From Streptomyces sp. NBC_00442 (GTDB lineage Bacteria; Actinomycetota; Actinomycetes; Streptomycetales; Streptomycetaceae), in NCBI RefSeq assembly GCF_036014195.1, contig NZ_CP107918.1, positions 5,642,001-5,706,000 on the forward strand: DNA of 64,000 nt. The letters are read 5' to 3'. Made by a program: the position numbers and the translations under genes. Positions 35,823 to 44,700 of the stretch are shown here, piece after piece. Within the stretch, counting starts at the first letter, position 1, and every line of letters begins with the position of its first letter. The notes below the pieces were generated by a model. It was given only the letters and a program-made list of their open reading frames with translations, was not told the origin of the DNA and searched no databases.

Positions 35823-36579
35823 TCGCCGCGGGACGGACGACGATCTCGTTGACGTCGACCTCGGCCGGCTGCGCCACGGCGTACGCGATGGCGGCGGCGA
35901 TGGCGGACGCGGGGAGCGCCACGGCGCGGTAGGCCTTCATGGCCTCCCGTGCCGCGGGATCGCTGATGCCGTCGGCGAGTTCGGACTCGGTCACGCCGGG
36001 GGAGACGAGCGTGACGCGGATGTCGCCCGCGGACTCCTGGCGCAGCCCCTCGGAGATCGCGCGCACGGCGAACTTGGTGGCGCAGTACACGGCGGCGGTG
36101 GGCGAGACCTCGTACGCGCCGACGGAGGCGATGTTCACGACGTGCCCGCCGCCCTGAGCGCGCATCGTGGGCAGCGCGGCGGCGATGCCGTGCAGCACCC
36201 CGCGCACATTGACGTCGATCATCCGGTCCCACTCGTCGGTCCTGAGCGTGTCCAACGGTGCCAGCGGCATCACCCCGGCGTTGTTGACGAGCACGTCCAG
36301 GCGGCCGTAGCGCTCACGGGCGGCGGCGACGAACGCCCGGACGTCGTCGGCGTCCGTGACGTCGAGGCGCCGGAAGGCCGCGGTGCCGCCCGCGGCGGCG
36401 ATCTCCTCGGCCAGGGCGGCGAGCCGGTCGGTGCGGCGCGCCCCGAGCAGCAGACGGTGGCCGTCCGCGGCGAGACGCCGCGCGGTCGCCTCGCCGATCC
36501 CGCTGCTCGCCCCGGTGATCGCCACGACCTTGGCCGCGCCGGCACGTTCAGCCGCGGTTCCTGCTTCTGTCCCTGTCAT
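35812..36579 (-). CDS. Short-chain dehydrogenase/reductase
   Basis: A 255-residue classical SDR of the NADP-dependent, broad-substrate kind. The cofactor motif is TGASSGIGEATAR (about 23-35), followed by NNAG, the Ser of NIASVGAYE, and YCATKFAV (Tyr-x3-Lys). It has the cytosolic YdfG/serine-dehydrogenase-like profile. ATG at 36579. It is divergent from the XRE-type regulator at 36721; a perfect inverted repeat lies between, so that regulator probably controls it. A tandem repeat overlaps the stop codon. Confidence 0.9.
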   Translation of the reverse strand: MTGTEAGTAAERAGAAKVVAITGASSGIGEATARRLAADGHRLLLGARRTDRLAALAEEIAAAGGTAAFRRLDVTDADDVRAFVAAARERYGRLDVLVNNAGVMPLAPLDTLRTDEWDRMIDVNVRGVLHGIAAALPTMRAQGGGHVVNIASVGAYEVSPTAAVYCATKFAVRAISEGLRQESAGDIRVTLVSPGVTESELADGISDPAAREAMKAYRAVALPASAIAAAIAYAVAQPAEVDVNEIVVRPAASAQ

Positions 36580-36666
36580 GGGTGGGGTCCCTTGTCCTCG
36601 GGTGGGGGAGTGCTCCGTCCCGGCCGAGTCTTGGCGAGCACCACACCCCCCACCAGGGCGAACGCA

Positions 36667-36689
36667 GCCTGGGTGCGGCACACCCAGGC
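36667..36689. promoter_or_regulatory. Inverted repeat between SDR and XRE genes
   Basis: GCCTGGGTG (36667-36675) and CACCCAGGC (36681-36689) are perfect 9-bp arms around CGGCA. It would overlap the -35 area of the XRE promoter and the SDR leader. A likely operator for autoregulation and SDR control. Confidence 0.5.
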
Positions 36690-36708
36690 GGCCGTCCCGT
36701 CCGCCGCC

Positions 36709-36714
36709 TAGCCT
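36709..36714 (+). promoter_or_regulatory. -10 TAGCCT of probable leaderless XRE message
   Basis: TAGCCT is followed by six bases and the ATG at 36721, the spacing expected for a transcript that begins at or near its start codon. Confidence 0.5.
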
Positions 36715-36720
36715 GGGCGC

Positions 36721-37587
36721 ATGAGCGACCGCCACCCGACCGACAACCCGCTGGGCGAGTTCCTGCGCGCACGCAGGTCGGCCGTGCGGCCGAGGGACGT
36801 CGGCATGGTGAGCCACGGCGTGCGCAGGGTCGCCGGGCTGCGCCGCGAAGAGGTCGCGGTGCTCGCCGGGATGAACGTGGACTACTACACCCGCCTTGAA
36901 CAGGGCCGCGAGCGCCACCCGTCGGCGCCCGTACTGGACGCGCTCGCCGACGCCTTCCGGCTGGGCCCCGACGCTCGCGCGCACCTGCACCGGCTCGCCG
37001 GGACCACCCCGGGCAACCGGATCACCCCCGCCACGGACCGCGTGAGCCCGGCGCTGCGCCAGTTGATGGACGCGTATCCGGGCGCCCCGGCATTCGTCGT
37101 CAACGGGGCCCTGGACATCCTGGTGGCCAACGCCCTGACCGAGGCGCTGCACGCACCCTTCGCGCGCGCGGACAACCTGGCCCGCATGGCCTTCGCCGAC
37201 CCGGCCGGCCGGGCGTTCTACGCCGACCGGGACCACACGGCGCGGGCCGTGGTGGGCCATCTGCGCGCGACGGCCGGCCTCGACCCGGACCACCCGCGGC
37301 TGCGGGACGTCGTGCGCGAACTGACCGGACACAGCGCGGACTTCACCCGCCTGTGGAACGCCCACGAGGTGCAAAGCAAGACCCAGGACGCCAAGCACCT
37401 GCTCCACCCGGACGTCGGGCCGCTGACCCTCACCTACCAGGCGTTCGACGTGCGGGCCGCTCCCGGCCAGCAACTCATCGTCTACCAGGCCGAACCCGGC
37501 AGCCCCAGCGCCCAGGCCCTGCGCCTGCTCGGCTCGCTGCACGCGACCGCGCCGCGGCCGCCGGCGGAGCGCTCGCCCGAGCGGTGA
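36721..37587 (+). CDS. XRE-family regulator with MmyB-like ligand domain
   Basis: A 288-residue regulator. An N-terminal Cro/XRE helix-turn-helix (LRREEVAVLAGMNVDYYTRLEQGRER region, about 38-65) is joined to a C-terminal MmyB-like ligand-binding domain (APAFVVNGALDILVANALTEALH, FTRLWNAHEVQSK, QLIVYQAEPGSPSAQAL). This architecture typifies Streptomyces regulators divergent from SDR or oxidoreductase genes, where it probably senses a small molecule such as a fatty acid. ATG at 36721 has a leaderless-type -10. It likely controls the SDR through the inverted repeat at 36667-36689. Confidence 0.9.
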   Translation: MSDRHPTDNPLGEFLRARRSAVRPRDVGMVSHGVRRVAGLRREEVAVLAGMNVDYYTRLEQGRERHPSAPVLDALADAFRLGPDARAHLHRLAGTTPGNRITPATDRVSPALRQLMDAYPGAPAFVVNGALDILVANALTEALHAPFARADNLARMAFADPAGRAFYADRDHTARAVVGHLRATAGLDPDHPRLRDVVRELTGHSADFTRLWNAHEVQSKTQDAKHLLHPDVGPLTLTYQAFDVRAAPGQQLIVYQAEPGSPSAQALRLLGSLHATAPRPPAERSPER

Positions 37588-37623
37588 GGCCGTGCGTCCG
37601 CACGGACACGGCGGCCGGTGGGC

Positions 37624-38094
37624 TCAGAACGGCTTGGTGGGAAGGTACTTGCCGTCCAGCGTGATCACGGCGCGCTCGCCGCCCTCGGGGTCCGCGACCT
37701 TCTTCACGTCGAGCCTGAAGTTGATCGCGCTGATGATGCCGTCCCCGAACTCCTCGTGCACCAGGGCCTTCAGGGTGGTGCCGTACACCTGGAGCATCTC
37801 GTAGAAGCGGTAGATCGTCGGGTCGGTGGGGACTCCTCCCGGGATCGAGCCGCGGCTCGGGACCGTCGTCAGGAGCGGCGCCGCATCGTCGTCGAGCCCG
37901 AGCAGGGCGGCGACGGCCCGCGCCGAGTCGGCGGGCAGCGCGTGCTGGCCGAGCACGGCGGCGGTCACGAAGGCGACGGAGAGGCCCGCGGCATCGGCGA
38001 TCTCCCGCCACGAGAGGTCCTTGCGCAGCTTCGCCTCGACGGCGGCGACGGCGAGGTCCTGGCGGGCGGTGGTGTCGTACTGGGACTGGATCAT
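37624..38094 (-). CDS. cynS: Cyanate hydratase (cyanase)
   Basis: A 156-residue cyanase, which converts cyanate and bicarbonate to ammonia and CO2. The N-terminal helical domain is followed by the C-terminal decamer domain. Catalytic residues match the E. coli numbering: Arg96 and Glu99 in YRFYEML, and Ser122 in DGIISAINF. The family length is 156, as here. GGAG precedes the ATG at 38094. It lies 37 bp downstream of the carbonic anhydrase gene on the same strand, and the LysR gene is divergent, forming a cyn locus that supplies nitrogen from cyanate. Confidence 0.97.
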   Translation of the reverse strand: MIQSQYDTTARQDLAVAAVEAKLRKDLSWREIADAAGLSVAFVTAAVLGQHALPADSARAVAALLGLDDDAAPLLTTVPSRGSIPGGVPTDPTIYRFYEMLQVYGTTLKALVHEEFGDGIISAINFRLDVKKVADPEGGERAVITLDGKYLPTKPF

Positions 38095-38131
38095 GAGGGT
38101 AACTCCTGTGTGGTGAGGGCTAGTTGCGGTG

Positions 38132-38731
38132 TCAGGCGAGGGTGCGGGAGTGCTGGGCGGTGTCGAGTTCCTCGATCCTGCCGGTGGGGATGTCGTAGAC
38201 CCAGCCGTGCAGCGTGAGGCGCCGCTCGGTCAGGGCGCGGGCCACCGAGGGGTGTGTCGCCAGGTTCGCCAGCTGGGCCCGCACATTGCCGCGGACCAGG
38301 GCCGCCAGGTCCGTAGCGGCGGCGTGGGCCGGAGCCGCGTCGGCGTGCCGCAGCCAGTCGGCGATCGCGGGCATCGTCGCGAGGTCGTGGTGCTCGGCCA
38401 GCGCCGTCATCGCGCCGCACGCGGAGTGGCCGCAGACCACGACGTCGCCGACGCCGAGGACGGAGACGGCGTACTCGATGCTCGCCGCCACACCGTCCGG
38501 GCCCGGGGTGTACGCGGGCACCAGGTTCCCGGCCGTGCGGATGACGAACAGCTCGCCCGGCTCGCTCTGGGTGATGAGCTCGGGCACCACGCGGGCGTCC
38601 GAGCAGCCGATGAACAGCGTGCCGGGACGGTGGGCGCCGGCGAGGCGGGCGAAGAGGTCCGTCTTGGCGGGGAAGACGTCGCGCTGGAAACGCGCGACGC
38701 CCTCGGCGAGGTCATGCAGGGGGTCCGGCAT
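38132..38731 (-). CDS. cynT: Beta-carbonic anhydrase (cyn locus)
   Basis: A 199-residue beta-class carbonic anhydrase. Zinc ligands are Cys in [12 protein letters not shown] (with the Asp-Arg dyad) and His/Cys in [10 protein letters not shown]. It rehydrates the CO2 made by cyanase, sparing bicarbonate needed for the reaction. ATG at 38731 has AGGGAG five bases upstream; GTG at 38737 would be too close. It is the first gene of a unit with cynS and divergent from the LysR gene. Confidence 0.92.
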   Translation of the reverse strand: MPDPLHDLAEGVARFQRDVFPAKTDLFARLAGAHRPGTLFIGCSDARVVPELITQSEPGELFVIRTAGNLVPAYTPGPDGVAASIEYAVSVLGVGDVVVCGHSACGAMTALAEHHDLATMPAIADWLRHADAAPAHAAATDLAALVRGNVRAQLANLATHPSVARALTERRLTLHGWVYDIPTGRIEELDTAQHSRTLA

Positions 38732-38803
38732 GGTCACTCCCTTCGATGGCGGTCAGCCGGCCCCCTCGGGGTCGACAACGCCCACCCTGCATGAGCTGGA
38801 CCT

Positions 38804-38872
38804 ATAGCGTCCAAGACGCAGTTTCCATCTCTGCTATTGGTCTCATCTATGGTCGGGCCTACAGTGGGTCGT
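38804..38872. promoter_or_regulatory. Divergent cyn control region with LysR-type dyad and leaderless -10
   Basis: ATAGC (38804-38808) and GCTAT (38833-38837) form an interrupted dyad between cynT and the LysR gene, a plausible CynR site. TACAGT at 38860-38865 followed by seven bases and the LysR ATG (38873) fits a leaderless promoter. Assignment is by position only. Confidence 0.4.
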
Positions 38873-39769
38873 ATGGCTCCCGAACTGCGTCATCTGCGCT
38901 ATCTGCTCGCCGTCGCCGAGCAGGGCAACTTCACCCGCGCCGCCGAACAGCTGCGGATCTCCCAGCCCACCCTGTCGCAGCAGACCAAGCAGCTGGAGCG
39001 CACCGTCGGCGTCCAGCTCCTCGACCGCACCGGGCCCGCGGTGCGGCTCACCGACGCCGGCGAGGCCTACGCGCACTACGCGCGGCGCGCCCTGCGGGAC
39101 CTGGCCGCCGCCGAGCGCGCCGTCCTGGACGTCGCCGACCTCACGCGCGGCAGCCTGCGCCTCGCGGTGACCCCCACCTTCACCGCGTACCTCGTCGGGC
39201 CGCTCGTCGCCGAGCTGCACGCCCGCCACCCCGGAATCACGGTGGACGTACGGGAGCTGGCGCAGGACCGCATCGAGGCGGAACTGCTTGCCGACCGGCT
39301 CGACCTCGGCATCGCCTTCCACGGCCCGCACCTGCCCGGCGTCGCCGCGACCCCTCTGTTCACCGAGTCCCTCACCCTCGTCACCCGCGCCCCCGCGCCG
39401 GAGCCCGCCGTCCTCACGGCGCGCGACCTGGGTGAGTGCCAACTCGCCCTGCTCAGCGGTGACTTCGCCACCCGGGAACACATCGACGACTACCTCGGCC
39501 GGCACCGCGTCACCCCGCGCATCGCCGTCGAGGCGAACTCGATCCAGGCGCTCACCGAGATCGTCCGCCGCACCCCGCTGGCCACCGTGCTGCCCGACGC
39601 CGTCACGCACGAGCACCCCGGCCTCGCGCCCGTCGCGCTCGATCCGCCGCTGCCCGCCCGCACCGTGACCCTGCTGCGGCGCGAGAGCGGCTACCGCAGC
39701 GCCGCGGCCCGGGAGTTCACCCGGCTCACCCGGGAGGTCGTCCGCTCCCGCGGTTACGCCCCCGCCTGA
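38873..39769 (+). CDS. cynR: LysR-family regulator of cyanate genes
   Basis: A 298-residue LysR regulator. The N-terminal winged helix-turn-helix is LRHLRYLLAVAEQGNFTRAAEQLRISQPTLSQQ, followed by the dimer helix and an inducer-binding domain from about 90 (GSLRLAVTPTFTAYLVG). It resembles CynR and CynR-like regulators, and the divergent cynT-cynS genes make cyanate the likely inducer. ATG at 38873; longer in-frame starts exist but the leaderless -10 supports this one. Confidence 0.88.
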   Translation: MAPELRHLRYLLAVAEQGNFTRAAEQLRISQPTLSQQTKQLERTVGVQLLDRTGPAVRLTDAGEAYAHYARRALRDLAAAERAVLDVADLTRGSLRLAVTPTFTAYLVGPLVAELHARHPGITVDVRELAQDRIEAELLADRLDLGIAFHGPHLPGVAATPLFTESLTLVTRAPAPEPAVLTARDLGECQLALLSGDFATREHIDDYLGRHRVTPRIAVEANSIQALTEIVRRTPLATVLPDAVTHEHPGLAPVALDPPLPARTVTLLRRESGYRSAAAREFTRLTREVVRSRGYAPA

Positions 39770-39857
39770 GCCGGCCCCGCCGACCCGCCGCCCACCGACC
39801 CGCCGCCCGCCGACCCTATGACCCTTCGACCCTTCGGCCCGCCGGGCGGTGCAACTC

Positions 39858-39974
39858 CTTGCAGAACGGCAATCCAGCGCCCCGGATTCTGCCCAAACCG
39901 TTGACCTGAGCCTTACCTCCCTCCTACGGTCACCTGCTCAGAAGCGCTTTCAGTCTTGCAGCAAGAACATGCAA
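39858..39974 (+). promoter_or_regulatory. Amylase promoter with MalR-type operators
   Basis: TTGACC (39901-39906) and TACGGT (39925-39930) are spaced by 18 bp, a good Streptomyces promoter. CTTGCAG at 39858-39864 lies upstream. Downstream of the -10 are GAAGCGCTTTC (39941-39951), a LacI-family-type dyad with central AGCGCT, and TCTTGCAGCAAGA (39954-39966), a perfect 13-bp CTTGCAG-type palindrome. Repressor bound here would block transcription. Confidence 0.65.
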
Positions 39975-40017
39975 TCCCCACTGAGAGGCCTCCCCGAGCC
40001 GCAGGAGGACCCGCCCC

Positions 40018-41748
40018 ATGAAGCCCCCCAGCAGACAACGCCGTTCCGCCTCAGCCCTCGCCCTCGTGACGGCCGCATCGGCGGCCTTCCTCATCGCGCC
40101 CGGCGCCCCCACCGCCGCCGCATCGGCCCCCGGTGACCGGGACGTCACCGCCGAACTCTTCGAGTGGCGCTACGACTCGGTCGCCCAGGAGTGCACGTCC
40201 ACCCTGGGCCCGGCCGGCTACGGCTACGTCGAGGTGTCGCCCGCCACCGAGCACATCCAGGGCAGCCAGTGGTGGACCTCGTACCAGCCCGTCAGCTACA
40301 AGATCGCCGGCCGCCTCGGTGACCGCGCGTCCTTCGCGCACATGGTCGCCGCCTGCCACGCGGCCGGAGTGAAGGTCGTCGCCGACGCCGTCATCAACCA
40401 CATGGCCGCCGGCTCCGGCACCGGTACCGGCGGGTCCTCGTACACCAAGTACGCCTACCCCGGCATCTACCGGCCGGCCGACATGGACGACTGCACCGGC
40501 CAGGTCACCAACTACGCCGACCGCTGGAACGTGCAGCACTGCGAGCTGGTCGGGCTCGCCGACCTCGACACCGACGAGCCGTACGTCCGCACCAGGATCG
40601 CCCAGTACCTCGACGACCTGCTCGCGCTCGGCGTCGACGGCCTGCGCATCGACGCCGCCAAGCACATCGCCGCCGACGACATAGCGGCCATCAAGGCGCA
40701 GCTCAGCAACCCCGGCGTCTACCTCAAGCAGGAGGTCATCCAGGGGGCGGGCGAGGCGGTCCAGCCCTCGGAGTACCTGGGCAACGGCGACGTCCAGGAG
40801 TTCCGGTACGGGCGCGACCTCAAGCGGGTCTTCACCGGCGAGAAGCTCGCCGAACTGAAGAACTTCGGCGAGGCCTGGGGGTATGTGCCGAGCGACCGGG
40901 CGGGCGTGTTCGTCGACAACTGGGACACCGAACGCAACGGCTCCACCCTCACCTACAAGGACGGCGCCGACTACACCCTCGCCAACGTCTTCATGCTGGC
41001 CTGGCCCTACGGCTCGCCCGACGTCCACTCGGGGTACGAGTTCTCCGACAACGACGCGGGCCCGCCCAACGGCGGTACGGTCAGCGCCTGTTACGCCGAC
41101 GGCTGGAAGTGCCAGCACCGGTGGCCGCAGATCCAGAGCATGGTCGGCTTCCGCAACACCGCGCGCGGCGAGTCCGTCACCAACTGGTGGGACAACGGCG
41201 CCAACCAGATCGCGTTCGGGCGCGGCGCCAAGGCGTACGTCGCCATCAACCACGAGTCCACCACGCTGACCCGCACCTTCCAGACCGCGCTGCCCGCCGG
41301 CGACTACTGCGACGTGCAGAGCGGAAAGGGCGTGACGGTCGACTCCGGGGGCCGGTTCACCGCCACCCTCGCCGCCGACACAGCGCTCGCGCTCCAGGTC
41401 GACGCCCGTAGCTGCGGCGGCAGTTCAGGCACTGGCACCGGCAACGGCACCACGGCATCCCGCGCCGCCTTCTCCGTCAACGCCACCACCGTCTTCGGCC
41501 AGAACATCTACGTCACCGGCGATCAGGGCGCGCTCGGCGCCTGGAACACCGCCGCCGCCCTGAAGCTCGACCCCGCGAGCTATCCCGTGTGGAAGCTCGA
41601 CGTCGCGCTGCCCGCCGGCACGTCGTTCGCCTACAAGTACATCCGCAAGGACGCGAGCGGCCAGGTCACCTGGGAGAGCGGCGCCAACCGCACCGCCACC
41701 GTCCCCGCCGACGGCAAGGTCACGCTGAACGACACCTGGCGCGGCTGA
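40018..41748 (+). CDS. Secreted GH13 alpha-amylase with C-terminal starch-binding domain
   Basis: A 576-residue extracellular alpha-amylase. The signal peptide is about residues 1-40 (ending AAAS), followed by the GH13 barrel: [13 protein letters not shown] (region I), [11 protein letters not shown] (nucleophile Asp near 211), LKQEVIQG (Glu near 239), and [12 protein letters not shown] (Asp near 302). In region IV the usual His of NHD is Trp. The linker [15 protein letters not shown] leads to a CBM20 starch-binding domain ([25 protein letters not shown], then [18 protein letters not shown]). AGGAGGA precedes the ATG at 40018. It is controlled by a MalR-type operator and followed 49 bp later by pullulanase. 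Confidence 0.95.
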   Translation: MKPPSRQRRSASALALVTAASAAFLIAPGAPTAAASAPGDRDVTAELFEWRYDSVAQECTSTLGPAGYGYVEVSPATEHIQGSQWWTSYQPVSYKIAGRLGDRASFAHMVAACHAAGVKVVADAVINHMAAGSGTGTGGSSYTKYAYPGIYRPADMDDCTGQVTNYADRWNVQHCELVGLADLDTDEPYVRTRIAQYLDDLLALGVDGLRIDAAKHIAADDIAAIKAQLSNPGVYLKQEVIQGAGEAVQPSEYLGNGDVQEFRYGRDLKRVFTGEKLAELKNFGEAWGYVPSDRAGVFVDNWDTERNGSTLTYKDGADYTLANVFMLAWPYGSPDVHSGYEFSDNDAGPPNGGTVSACYADGWKCQHRWPQIQSMVGFRNTARGESVTNWWDNGANQIAFGRGAKAYVAINHESTTLTRTFQTALPAGDYCDVQSGKGVTVDSGGRFTATLAADTALALQVDARSCGGSSGTGTGNGTTASRAAFSVNATTVFGQNIYVTGDQGALGAWNTAAALKLDPASYPVWKLDVALPAGTSFAYKYIRKDASGQVTWESGANRTATVPADGKVTLNDTWRG

Positions 41749-41797
41749 CCCGCCCCGCCCGGCACACCCCGAGACCCGTACGACCGAGGAGCACCCG

Positions 41798-44700
41798 GTG
41801 ATCCCCCTGCGAAGAACGGCGGTCGCGGTCGCGGCCGCCCTGTGTGCGGCGCTCGTCCCCGCGCTGCCCGCGACCGCCGCGCCCAGGCCGCCGGCGCCAC
41901 CCGGCGACGCGCGCCTCGCCGCCGAGCCGGCCCGGCACGACGCGACGCGCGAACAGTTCTACTTCGTGCTCCCCGACCGGTTCGCCGACGGCGACCCCTC
42001 CAACGACCGCGGCGGCCTGACCGGTTCGCGCCAGGACACCGGGTACGACCCCACCGACAAGGGCTTCTACCAGGGCGGGGACCTCAAGGGGATCACCCAG
42101 AGGCTCGACTACATCAAGGGGCTCGGGACGACCGCCATCTGGCTCGCCCCGATCTTCAAGAACAAGCCCGTCCAGGGCACGGGCAAGGACGCGTCCGCCG
42201 GCTACCACGGCTACTGGATCACCGACTTCACCCAGGTCGACCCGCACTTCGGCACCAACGCCGACCTCACCCGGCTGATAGCCGGCGCCCACGCCAAGGG
42301 CATGAAGGTCTTCTTCGACGTCATCACCAACCACACCGCCGACACCGTCGACTACGCCGAGCGGCAGTACGGCTACCGCCCCAAGGGCGCCTACCCCTAC
42401 CTCGACACCAGCGGCCGCCCCTTCGACGACCGCGCGGGCATGAGGAAGGTCGACGCCGGCTCCTTCCCGTACACGCCCGTCGTCACGGAGAACAAGGTCC
42501 CGGCCTGGCTGAACGACCCCACGATGTACCACAACCGGGGCGATTCGACGTTCGCGGGCGAGAGCGGCGAGTACGGCGACTTCTCCGGGCTCGACGACCT
42601 GTGGACCGAGCGGCCCGAGGTCGTCTCCGGCATGGAGAAGATCTACGAGAAATGGGTCCACGACTTCGACGTGGACGGCTTCCGCATCGACACCGTCAAG
42701 AACGTCGACCTGGACTTCTGGACCCAGTGGGCGACCGCGCTCGACGCGTACGCGAAGAAACAGGGCCGCCCGCGCTTCTTCATGTTCGGCGAGACCTACT
42801 CCGCCGACCCAGCCGTGACCTCCCCGTACGTCACCCGGGGCCGCCTGGACGCGACCCTCGACTTCCCCTTCCAGGACGCGGCCCGCCAGTACGCCTCCCA
42901 GGGCGCCCCCGCCACCAAGCTCGCCGCCCTGTTCGCCGACGACTACCGCTACACCACCGACAAGGCCAACGCCTACGAACAGGTCACCTTCCTCGGCAAC
43001 CACGACATGGGTCGCATCGGGAGCTTCCTCAGGCAGGACCACCCGGACGCCACCGATGCCGAACTGCTCCAACGCGACCGCCTCGCCAACGAGTTGATGT
43101 TCTTCAGCCGCGGCAACCCCGTCGTCTACTACGGCGACGAACAGGGCTTCACCGGCGCGGGCGGCGACAAGGACGCCCGCCAGACCATGTTCGCCTCCAA
43201 GGTCCCCGACTACCTGGACGACGACGAACTGGGCACCGACCGCACCCACGCATCCGACGCCTACGACCCCGCCCACCCGCTCTACCGCACCATCGCCGAC
43301 CTCTCCCGCCTCACCCGGGCCAACCCGGCACTGCGCGACGGCGTCCAGACCGAGCGCTACGCCAAGGACTCCGTCTACGCCTTCTCGCGCACCGACATCA
43401 CGACCCGTACCGAGTACGTCGTCGCCGTGAACAACGCGACCGGGGCGAAGAAGGTGAGCGTGCCCACCGGGTCGGCGAGCACCGACTTCGCCGTCCTGTA
43501 CGGCGGTTCGGGCTCGGTACGCAGCAGCTCGGACGCCACCGTCGAGGTGACCGTGCCCGCCCTGTCCTCCCTCGTCCTGAAGGCCGCGGTTCCGCTGCCC
43601 GCGCCGGCCGCCAAGCCGTCGATCACCCTCAGGGCCCCGGCCCCCGGAGCCACCGGAACCGTCGAGGTGTCCGCCGACGTGAGCGGCGCCGGGCTCGACC
43701 GGGTCGTCTTCGCAGCCCAGAGCGGCACCGGAGCGTGGCAGACGCTCGGCTCCGCCGACCACGCCCCCTACAAGGTCACCCAGTACCTGAACCTGACTGC
43801 CGGAACTCCCGTGCGCTACAAGGCCGTTGTGATCGACAGCCGGGGCCGCACCGCGAGTGCGCTCGCCGCCACCACGGCGGGGCAGGCGCCCGCGCCCGGC
43901 AGACCGACGGCCGTGGCACGCGACTACGCCGTCGTCCACTACAAGCGCCCGGCCGGCGACTACGACGGCTGGCAGCTGACGTCCGGAGACCAGAAGGCGG
44001 CCTTCACCGGACGCGACGCCTACGGCGCCTTCGCCTGGCTCAAGGTCCCCGAGGGCGCGTCATCGCTGACGTACACCGTCACCGGCGGGGGCGGCGCCGA
44101 CGGGCCCGCACGCACCGTCGACCTCGCCGCCACCGGTGAGGTGTGGATCGCACAGGGCGACGACGGCCAGTCCGGCCAGGCGCCGCCCGGCGCCCACCCG
44201 CCGCGGGACACCTCCACGGCGGTCCTGCACTACTACCGGCCCGACGGCGACTACGACGGCTGGGGCCTGCACACCTGGACCGGCGCCGCCTCGCCCACCG
44301 ACTGGACCAAACCGCTGGCGCCGACCGGCCGCGACGCCTACGGCGTGACCTTCGAGGTGCCGCTCGCCCACGGCGCCACGACGCTCAGCTACATCCTCCA
44401 CAAGGGCGACCAGAAGGACCTGCCCGACGACCGGTCCCTCGACCTCGCCGCCTCCGGCACCGAGGTGTGGCTGCTCGCGGGACAGCCCAAGTACCTTCTC
44501 CCGCAGGCGAATTCCGGCGTCTCGCTCGACCTCACCAAGTCCGCGGCCCAGTGGATCGACCGGAACACCGTGGTCTGGAAGGTCAAGGCGAGCGCCGCGA
44601 CCAGCCAGCAGCTCGTGTACGCACCCGGCGGCGGCATCACCGTCGAGGACGGCGCGCTCTCCGACGAGGGCCAGTGGCTGCGCCTCGCGCCGTCCTCGCT

